Shown: positions 14,135 to 18,909 of the stretch, piece after piece
How the letters are laid out: each line of letters starts with the position of its first letter
Numbering within the stretch: the stretch's first letter is position 1
DNA from: Desulfocapsa sulfexigens
Lineage (GTDB): Bacteria; Desulfobacterota; Desulfobulbia; Desulfobulbales; Desulfocapsaceae
DNA: 18,909 nt
Direction of reading: 5' to 3'
NCBI GenBank assembly: GCA_020721165.1
Contig: DYNG01000003.1
Coordinates: 1 to 18,909 of the forward strand
Notes under the pieces: generated by a model
The model's input: only the letters and a program-made list of their open reading frames with translations
Told to the model about the DNA's origin: nothing
Database searches by the model: none
Made by a program: the position numbers and the translations under genes

Positions 14135-14249
14135 CTCTTACTCCATAATTCCAAAATTGAGCATTCAATCTAACCCCGAATAACGGGAGAGTAATATTAA
14201 AAATTCTTTGATAACAAATTGTACGAATTATTCAGGTCATAAAATAAAA

Positions 14250-14897
14250 TTAGGCTATTGCCGAATCGGATTCATTGAGAACTTCACCATTGAAAATCCA
14301 CACTTTAACACCAATGATTCCATAGGTTGTATTTGCTTCTGACAAAGCATAATCAATATCAGCCCGGAGTGTATGTAATGGGACCCTGCCTTCTCTCACC
14401 CACTCACATCGTGACATCTCCGCCCCACCTAAACGACCCGAGCAAGAAATTTTGATTCCCTTAACGCCAAATCGCAAGGCTGAACTTACAGCTTTTTTCA
14501 TGGCACGACGAAAGGCTACACGACGAATAAGTTGCCCAGCAACATTATCAGCAATAAGCTGAGCATCTGCCTCAGGACGACGAATTTCCTGTATATCAAT
14601 AATCACTGTGCGATTGATAATTCTTTCAAGATCCTTTTTCAGGATCTCAATTTCTGCCCCTTTTTTACCAATAATAATACCGGGCCTGGCAGTATACAAT
14701 TTAACACGGACCTTCTCTCCGGTTCGTTCCAGAATTACCTTTGAGAGACTGGCATGACCGAGTCGTTTGCGAACAAAAGCCCTAATCTTCTGATCTTCAA
14801 TCAGGAATTTGGCGTAATTCTTATCAGCATACCAGATTGAATCCCATGTCCTGGTTATATTTAGTCTCATTCCTAATGGATTAACTTTCTGCCCCAA
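14250..14897 (-). CDS. rpsC: 30S ribosomal protein S3 (TTG start)
   Basis: A 215-residue protein beginning with the invariant (M)GQKVNPLGMRL. That fixes the initiator as a TTG codon, with GGAGG 6 nt upstream. The type-II KH domain has its GKKG loop at residues 77-80 inside RPGIIIGKKG. The C-terminal half carries GVKGIKISCSGRLGGAEMSR and the REGRVPLHTLRADIDYA region. S3 lies at the mRNA entry tunnel with S4 and S5 and contributes to helicase activity. It is somewhat shorter than E. coli S3 (233) because the basic C-terminal tail is reduced. A 115-bp gap to rplP shows no clear promoter. Confidence 0.98.
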   Translation of the reverse strand: MGQKVNPLGMRLNITRTWDSIWYADKNYAKFLIEDQKIRAFVRKRLGHASLSKVILERTGEKVRVKLYTARPGIIIGKKGAEIEILKKDLERIINRTVIIDIQEIRRPEADAQLIADNVAGQLIRRVAFRRAMKKAVSSALRFGVKGIKISCSGRLGGAEMSRCEWVREGRVPLHTLRADIDYALSEANTTYGIIGVKVWIFNGEVLNESDSAIA

Positions 14898-14978
14898 AAC
14901 AATCCTCCACCAAAATAATTAGTTCATTGAAAATGACAAAACTTGAATAATACTCATCCCTGAGAATAATGTAAAGAA

Positions 14979-15311
14979 CTATTGTTCATCCAAGACAACT
15001 GTAATATGACTGCTCCTCTTGATTATTCCAGTTGCCCGACCTTGAGCTCGTGGGATAATTCTTTTCAATGAAGGTCCACCATCTATAAAAATTTTCTTTA
15101 TATACAGCGTATCAATATCAACCTTGTCATTTTGCGTGGCATTGGCAATAGCTGAATCTAACACCTTCTTTAAAATAGCCGCCCCTTTTTTGGGCATAAA
15201 ATTCAATGTGCTGATAGCCTTATCAACATTCATCCCCCTGACAACATCGGCGACAAGTCTCGCTTTTTGGGCTGATATGCGAACACCTTTTGCTATGGCT
15301 CGAGCTTCCAT
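14979..15311 (-). CDS. rplV: 50S ribosomal protein L22
   Basis: A 110-residue protein, the standard length. It begins MEARAIAKGVRISAQKARLVADVVRG. The KGAAILKKVLDSAIANA helix and the beta-hairpin tip RIIPRAQGRATGI reach into the nascent-peptide tunnel, and the end SSHITVVL is typical. ATG is preceded by AGGAG with about 8 nt spacing. It is followed after 81 bp by rpsC. Confidence 0.98.
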   Translation of the reverse strand: MEARAIAKGVRISAQKARLVADVVRGMNVDKAISTLNFMPKKGAAILKKVLDSAIANATQNDKVDIDTLYIKKIFIDGGPSLKRIIPRAQGRATGIIKRSSHITVVLDEQ

Positions 15312-15491
15312 CTTGTGTACTCCTGATTAATCTTACTAATGCCTAAAAAATGAATTTATCTTTTCTATGTATTACCGAGAGGAATAAGGGGGGCAAAACT
15401 TGCAACGAACATTAATTATGTGCAACTATGTAAACCGATTGCCCCATTGTAAACCAATACCTCACAACTTCTGATGGTTTTACAGGCTTAT

Positions 15492-15767
15492 TTATTTTTT
15501 CCCTTTTTTATCGGCACTGTGCCCGTAATAGGTTCTGGTCGGAGAAAATTCTCCGAGTTTATGACCAACCATATTATCAGAAACAAATACGGGGATAAAT
15601 TTCTTTCCATTATGGACCGCAAAGGTAAGACCAACCATTTGCGGAATAATATCAGACCGGCGAGACCATGTTTTAATGACCTTACGAGAAGCTGTTTCAA
15701 TAGCCTTCTCAACTTTTTTCATTAAATGATCATCAATAAAAGGTCCTTTTTTAACTGAACGAGCCAT
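15492..15767 (-). CDS. rpsS: 30S ribosomal protein S19
   Basis: A 91-residue protein (E. coli 92) beginning MARSVKKGPFID, with the conserved KTWSRRSDIIPQMVG, VHNGKKFIPVFV and GHKLGEFSPTRTYYGH motifs. S19 forms the 30S head with S13. The start is supported by AAGGAG about 8 nt upstream of ATG. It is separated from rplV by an unusually long 180-bp gap for this cluster, described separately. Confidence 0.98.
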   Translation of the reverse strand: MARSVKKGPFIDDHLMKKVEKAIETASRKVIKTWSRRSDIIPQMVGLTFAVHNGKKFIPVFVSDNMVGHKLGEFSPTRTYYGHSADKKGKK

Positions 15768-15839
15768 TTGTTATACTCCTTAAATCTGAGAGACCAGCGC
15801 CAAAACAAGAAATCGCAAAAAATATAAAATATTAAAAAA

Positions 15840-16661
15840 TTATGATCTCTTCTTGATAATATACTTGTTACTTTCTTTATTCGTTCTGGTTTTATACCCC
15901 TTGGTCGGATATCCCCATGGCGTACATGGATGCCGTCCGCCAGAGCTTTTGCCTTCACCACCACCCATTGGATGATCAACAGGGTTCATGGCGACACCAC
16001 GAACAGATGGTCTCACGCCCATCCAACGGTTTCTGCCAGCTTTTCCAAGCTTTTGACTCTCATGTTCACGGTTACCGACCTGGCCAATGCATGCCCGACA
16101 CAGTTTATGAAACTTACGCACTTCATTGGAGGGCAAACGAACCAAAACTGAATTTCCTTCTTTGGCCATCAACTGAGCGGAAGTTCCAGCGCTCCGTACC
16201 ATCTGCGCTCCCTTACCAATCTTCATTTCAATATTATGAATAATTGTACCCAGGGGGATATTCATCATGGGCAAACAGTTTCCAGGCTGGATATCAACAT
16301 TATCGCCGGCAACAATTTGGTCACCAACAGATAGTCCCTCGGGAGCAAGAATATATGTCTTTTCACCATCAATATAACTCAACAGAGCGATATTTGCCGA
16401 GCGATTGGGATCATATTCAATCGAAAGAACCTTTGCGTTGATATCAACTTTGTTTCGCTTGAAATCAATAATCCGATATTTCCGCTTATGCCCACCACCA
16501 ATATGTCTGGTTGTAATCCGGCCATAATTATTCCGCCCACCGCTCTTGGACAAACTGCTTACCAGGCTTTTTTCCGGTCCGTCAGTTGACAATTCAGAGT
16601 TGTGAATCGAGACATGATGCCGCTTACCAGCAGATGTCGGTTTATATACTTTAATGCTCAT
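15840..16661 (-). CDS. rplB: 50S ribosomal protein L2
   Basis: A 273-residue protein, the same length as E. coli L2. The OB-fold and SH3-like domains span roughly residues 40-200. They are followed by the conserved GVRPSVRGVAMNPVDHP and GGGEGKSSGGRHP region near residues 215-245, which contacts 23S rRNA at the subunit interface and supports peptidyl transfer. His230 in VDHP is retained; the next conserved position is Met rather than the E. coli His, a change I believe is common outside Gammaproteobacteria. The ATG start has a modest GGGA SD. Confidence 0.98.
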   Translation of the reverse strand: MSIKVYKPTSAGKRHHVSIHNSELSTDGPEKSLVSSLSKSGGRNNYGRITTRHIGGGHKRKYRIIDFKRNKVDINAKVLSIEYDPNRSANIALLSYIDGEKTYILAPEGLSVGDQIVAGDNVDIQPGNCLPMMNIPLGTIIHNIEMKIGKGAQMVRSAGTSAQLMAKEGNSVLVRLPSNEVRKFHKLCRACIGQVGNREHESQKLGKAGRNRWMGVRPSVRGVAMNPVDHPMGGGEGKSSGGRHPCTPWGYPTKGYKTRTNKESNKYIIKKRS

Positions 16662-16763
16662 GATTTCCCGATCGCTCCATCAGATTATATAGATATGCAC
16701 TCTTCGTTTCCGAAAAGCCAACTTATTTCCATGAGATACAATTTTTCATGAAATGATTTAACC

Positions 16764-17051
16764 TTACAATTCATCAGCAAAACTTATCTTCCCTTCAGAC
16801 AAGGTTACATACGCCTTTTTCCAATCACTTCTCACACCTGAAAATTTACCCACCCGTTTCTGTTTTCCATGCATATTGGCTACATGAACATCTCTTACCT
16901 TTACGGGAAACATTTTTTCAACAGCAAGTTTGATAGAAATTTTGTTGGCATCAGGACTGACCTTAAAAACAATTTTATTATCAGATTCCTGTAAAAATGA
17001 AGCCTTTTCGGTCAGGCAAGGGCCCTTTAATACACCATAAAGATTTTTCAT
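16764..17051 (-). CDS. rplW: 50S ribosomal protein L23
   Basis: A 95-residue protein with the L23 signatures: an N-terminal LKGPCLTEKAS, a KIVFKVSPDANKISIKLAVEKMF helix-strand segment, and VRDVHVANMHGKQKRVG. L23 sits at the exit-tunnel rim and docks trigger factor and SRP. It is coupled to rplD by a 4-bp overlap. It ends 102 bp before rplB. A TATAAT hexamer is present in that gap but lacks a convincing -35. Confidence 0.97.
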   Translation of the reverse strand: MKNLYGVLKGPCLTEKASFLQESDNKIVFKVSPDANKISIKLAVEKMFPVKVRDVHVANMHGKQKRVGKFSGVRSDWKKAYVTLSEGKISFADEL

Positions 17052-17671
17052 ACCATCACCCTTTTTTCAAGTCCTTCAATGGCGGGCTGTAACAGCACCA
17101 GTTTTTTGTGGAGCAAGATATCATACACATTCAAACCATCGGTAGGCAGTACCTTGTAACCATTGACATTACGGGCAGATCTATGCACATTTTCATTCAC
17201 ACCAGGAGTAATTATCAGGCCATTCTCAATCTTAAGCTCCTGCATGACCTTGACAAATTCCTTGGTCTTAATGCCATCCATTCGAAAATCTTCAAGGATA
17301 ACCAAATTACCTTCCTGATGTCGGGCACTCATCGCCATCGCCATCGCTAATTTGCGCACCTTTTTATTTAATTTTGTCGAGTAATCACGGGGTTTTGGGC
17401 CAAAAGCAACACCGCCACCACGCCATATTGAAGAAGTATTACTTCCTGCTCGAGCACGGCCGGTTCCTTTTTGTCGCCAAGGTTTGATACCTCCACCACT
17501 TACTTCAATCCTGGTTTTAGTACAGGCATTTCCTGCCCTTCGCCCGGCAAGTTGCATTTTTACAACATCATGGAGCAGATGTTCTTTGACGATGAGATCG
17601 AAAACCTTTTCATTCAGCTCGATTTCACCAACCTTTTCATTTTTTATATTTATAACACTTACAGTGGACAT
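17048..17671 (-). CDS. rplD: 50S ribosomal protein L4
   Basis: A 207-residue protein beginning MSTVSVIN. AAGGAG lies 6 nt before the second of two adjacent ATGs, which is why 17671 is chosen over 17674 or 17695. Residues about 45-100 contain the conserved loop KPWRQKGTGRARAG followed by WRGGGVAFGP, which lines the peptide exit tunnel. In E. coli L4 also represses the S10 operon; no equivalent leader is visible here. Its TGA stop overlaps the rplW start by 4 bp (ATGA), implying translational coupling. A 138-bp gap separates it from rplC. Confidence 0.97.
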   Translation of the reverse strand: MSTVSVINIKNEKVGEIELNEKVFDLIVKEHLLHDVVKMQLAGRRAGNACTKTRIEVSGGGIKPWRQKGTGRARAGSNTSSIWRGGGVAFGPKPRDYSTKLNKKVRKLAMAMAMSARHQEGNLVILEDFRMDGIKTKEFVKVMQELKIENGLIITPGVNENVHRSARNVNGYKVLPTDGLNVYDILLHKKLVLLQPAIEGLEKRVMV

Positions 17672-17809
17672 CATTATCTCCTTGAACCAGCTCAAACGAT
17701 AAGCAGAATCAATTAATGGGGAACCGATATGAAAGACGCAATATTCTCCGGCTTATTTCGATCTAACATTTAATGCCGAACCCGAATATGACAAGAGATC
17801 GCTGCAATA

Positions 17810-18442
17810 TTACGATTTACAGAAAATTTTCAACAATCCCTGTTTTGCACCTGGAACAGGTCCTTTTAACAAAAGAATGTTCTCATCGGGACGAACATCA
17901 ATAATCATAACATTTTTTGTCATTACAGTATCATTTCCCATCCGCCCAGGCAATTTCTTCCCCTTGACAACTCGGGCTGGCCAGGCACTGCAACCGATGG
18001 AACCAGGAGCGCGATGATGGTGAGAACCATGACCGGCGCACCCCCCACTGAACCCATGCCTTTTCATAACCCCTTGGAAACCACGGCCCTTACTCTGCCC
18101 CTGGACATCAACCAGATCACCTACCTTGAAAAGGGAATCTACATTGACAGTTTGGCCAATCTCGTACTGCTCTGCGTTCTCCACTCTGAATTCCTTGACA
18201 AACGAGTATGCCTCAGATCCAGATTTCTGAAAATGTCCCATCAAGGGCTTGTTGACATTCGTTGATTTCTTCTCGACATATCCTACCTGAATTGCACTAT
18301 ACCCATCTTTCTCAGCAGATTTGATCTGCAAAATCTTACAGGGACCGGCCTCAACAACAGTAATGGGCGATGCTTTCCCCATTTCGCTGTAAATTCGCGT
18401 CATCCCAATTTTTTTTCCCAGAATACCCATAGCATTAGACAT
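17810..18442 (-). CDS. rplC: 50S ribosomal protein L3
   Basis: Starts MSNAMGILGKKIGMTRIY and runs 210 residues (E. coli 209). The longer open frame back to 18511 adds 23 residues with no L3 similarity, so the ATG at 18442 is preferred; its upstream SD is weak (GGAT). The central KGRGFQGVMKRHGF and HHHRAPGSIG segments form the extension that reaches towards the peptidyl transferase centre, and KGKKLPGRMGND is also typical. At the place of E. coli Gln150, which is methylated by PrmB, this protein reads GCSAWP, so that glutamine is absent. It follows rpsJ after 85 bp. Confidence 0.97.
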   Translation of the reverse strand: MSNAMGILGKKIGMTRIYSEMGKASPITVVEAGPCKILQIKSAEKDGYSAIQVGYVEKKSTNVNKPLMGHFQKSGSEAYSFVKEFRVENAEQYEIGQTVNVDSLFKVGDLVDVQGQSKGRGFQGVMKRHGFSGGCAGHGSHHHRAPGSIGCSAWPARVVKGKKLPGRMGNDTVMTKNVMIIDVRPDENILLLKGPVPGAKQGLLKIFCKS

Positions 18443-18527
18443 GATATTTATCCATTTCGTTTGTATTCTACTGCAATACTGATTTAACTGTGAACGATCA
18501 ACTGCTCTCACTCAAACTGCAATGAGT

Positions 18528-18842
18528 TTAAGGCAACTTGATTTCAACATTAACACCAGCCGACAGTTCAAGTTTCATCAGCATATCAATAGTTTGTTGA
18601 GTAGGCTCCAGTATATCGAGCAGGCGCCGATGGGTTCTCATTTCAAACTGTTCCCGTGATTTTTTATTCACATGTGGCGATCGCAGAACACAGTATTTAT
18701 TAATTGAGGTTGGCAATGGAATCGGCCCGGCCACAGCAGCGCCAGTTCTTCGTGCTGTCTCAACAATTTCGCTTGTTGATTGATCAAGCAGCTTATGATC
18801 ATAGGCCTTTAAGCGAATACGAATTTTATCTGTCGGAATCAT
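18528..18842 (-). CDS. rpsJ: 30S ribosomal protein S10
   Basis: A 104-residue protein, close to the 103 of E. coli S10. It has the IPLPT strand (residues 41-45) and the HVNKKSREQFEMRTHRR extended-loop region (57-73), which inserts into the 30S head; S10 also acts as NusE in antitermination complexes. The ATG start is preceded by an AAGGTTG Shine-Dalgarno-like sequence. It opens the S10 block. With tuf only 12 bp upstream there is no room for a long dedicated leader like the one used for L4 autoregulation in E. coli, so initiation probably lies upstream in the str region. Confidence 0.98.
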   Translation of the reverse strand: MIPTDKIRIRLKAYDHKLLDQSTSEIVETARRTGAAVAGPIPLPTSINKYCVLRSPHVNKKSREQFEMRTHRRLLDILEPTQQTIDMLMKLELSAGVNVEIKLP

Positions 18843-18854
18843 ATTTCAACCTTC

Positions 18855-18909
18855 TTAAGCAATAATTTCACTGATAACGCCAGCGCCCACGGTTCGCCCA
18901 CCTTCACGG
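18855..18909 (-). CDS. tuf: Elongation factor Tu, C-terminal fragment
   Basis: Only the last 18 codons plus one base are in the window. They read REGGRTVGAGVISEIIA with its TAA stop, preceded by a partial codon at the edge. This is the characteristic C-terminus of bacterial EF-Tu (domain III), the GTPase that delivers aminoacyl-tRNA to the ribosome. The stop lies 12 bp before the rpsJ start, so tuf and the S10 genes are probably on one transcript. That is the common tuf-rpsJ junction of bacteria in which the str and S10 operons are contiguous. The gene continues beyond the right edge. Confidence 0.95.
   Translation of the reverse strand, partial: REGGRTVGAGVISEIIA

Noticed and set aside
14135..14249. 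Promoter or terminator in the rpsC-rplP gap (CCCG/CGGG small stem)
   Set aside because: The stem is only 4 bp with no T-run, and the TTGTTA and TATTAC boxes are wrongly spaced.
16684..16689. TATAAT hexamer upstream of rplB as an internal promoter
   Set aside because: The -35 region at 16-18 bp spacing reads near CGGAAA, which does not match the consensus. AT-rich gaps produce such hexamers by chance.

Overview
This window is almost entirely one bacterial ribosomal-protein supercluster, and every supported gene is on the minus strand. It reads from the right edge to the left: the 3' end of tuf, then S10, L3, L4, L23, L2, S19, L22, S3, L16, L29, S17, L14, L24, L5, S14, S8, L6, L18, S5, L30, L15, SecY, methionine aminopeptidase, IF-1, L36, S13, S11, S4, RNA polymerase alpha and L17. 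This is the classical str/S10/spc/alpha order. After a strong terminator come a cysteine-cluster (YkgJ-like) protein, then rpsB (S2) with its own promoter, then tsf (EF-Ts).

The host is probably a fairly AT-rich Desulfobacterota (former Deltaproteobacteria), perhaps near the Desulfobulbales. This is inferred from the overall look of the proteins: the short 197-residue EF-Ts, L24 with a C-terminal zinc ribbon, the 61-residue four-cysteine S14 and the four-cysteine S4. It is a family impression, not a database match.

Region by region: 18909-16764 holds tuf, rpsJ, rplC, rplD and rplW. 16661-13530 holds rplB to rpmC. 13472-9588 holds rpsQ to rpsE. A 17-bp terminator-like hairpin follows immediately at 9582-9533. 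9503-6223 holds rpmD, rplO, secY, map, infA and rpmJ (37 codons). 6165-2966 is the alpha block, rpsM-rpsK-rpsD-rpoA-rplQ, closed by an intrinsic terminator at 2878-2842. 2815-2051 is the cysteine-cluster gene. 1981-1953 is a sigma70-like promoter for rpsB, followed by a leader hairpin. The rpsB-tsf gap contains a GNRA-capped hairpin and a GC-rich intrinsic terminator. No gene-free stretch exceeds 300 bases.

The products work together: 11 small-subunit and 16 large-subunit ribosomal proteins, IF-1, EF-Tu and EF-Ts for translation, RNA polymerase alpha for transcription, SecY for export and MetAP for N-terminal processing of new chains. I see no IS element, CRISPR array, tRNA, rRNA or defence system, and no wholly novel multi-gene system. 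The points worth a second look are the hairpins between genes (especially after rpsE), the cysteine-cluster gene set between two ribosomal operons, the structured rpsB leader and 3' region, and the restriction of TTG/GTG starts among ribosomal proteins to the 30S set.
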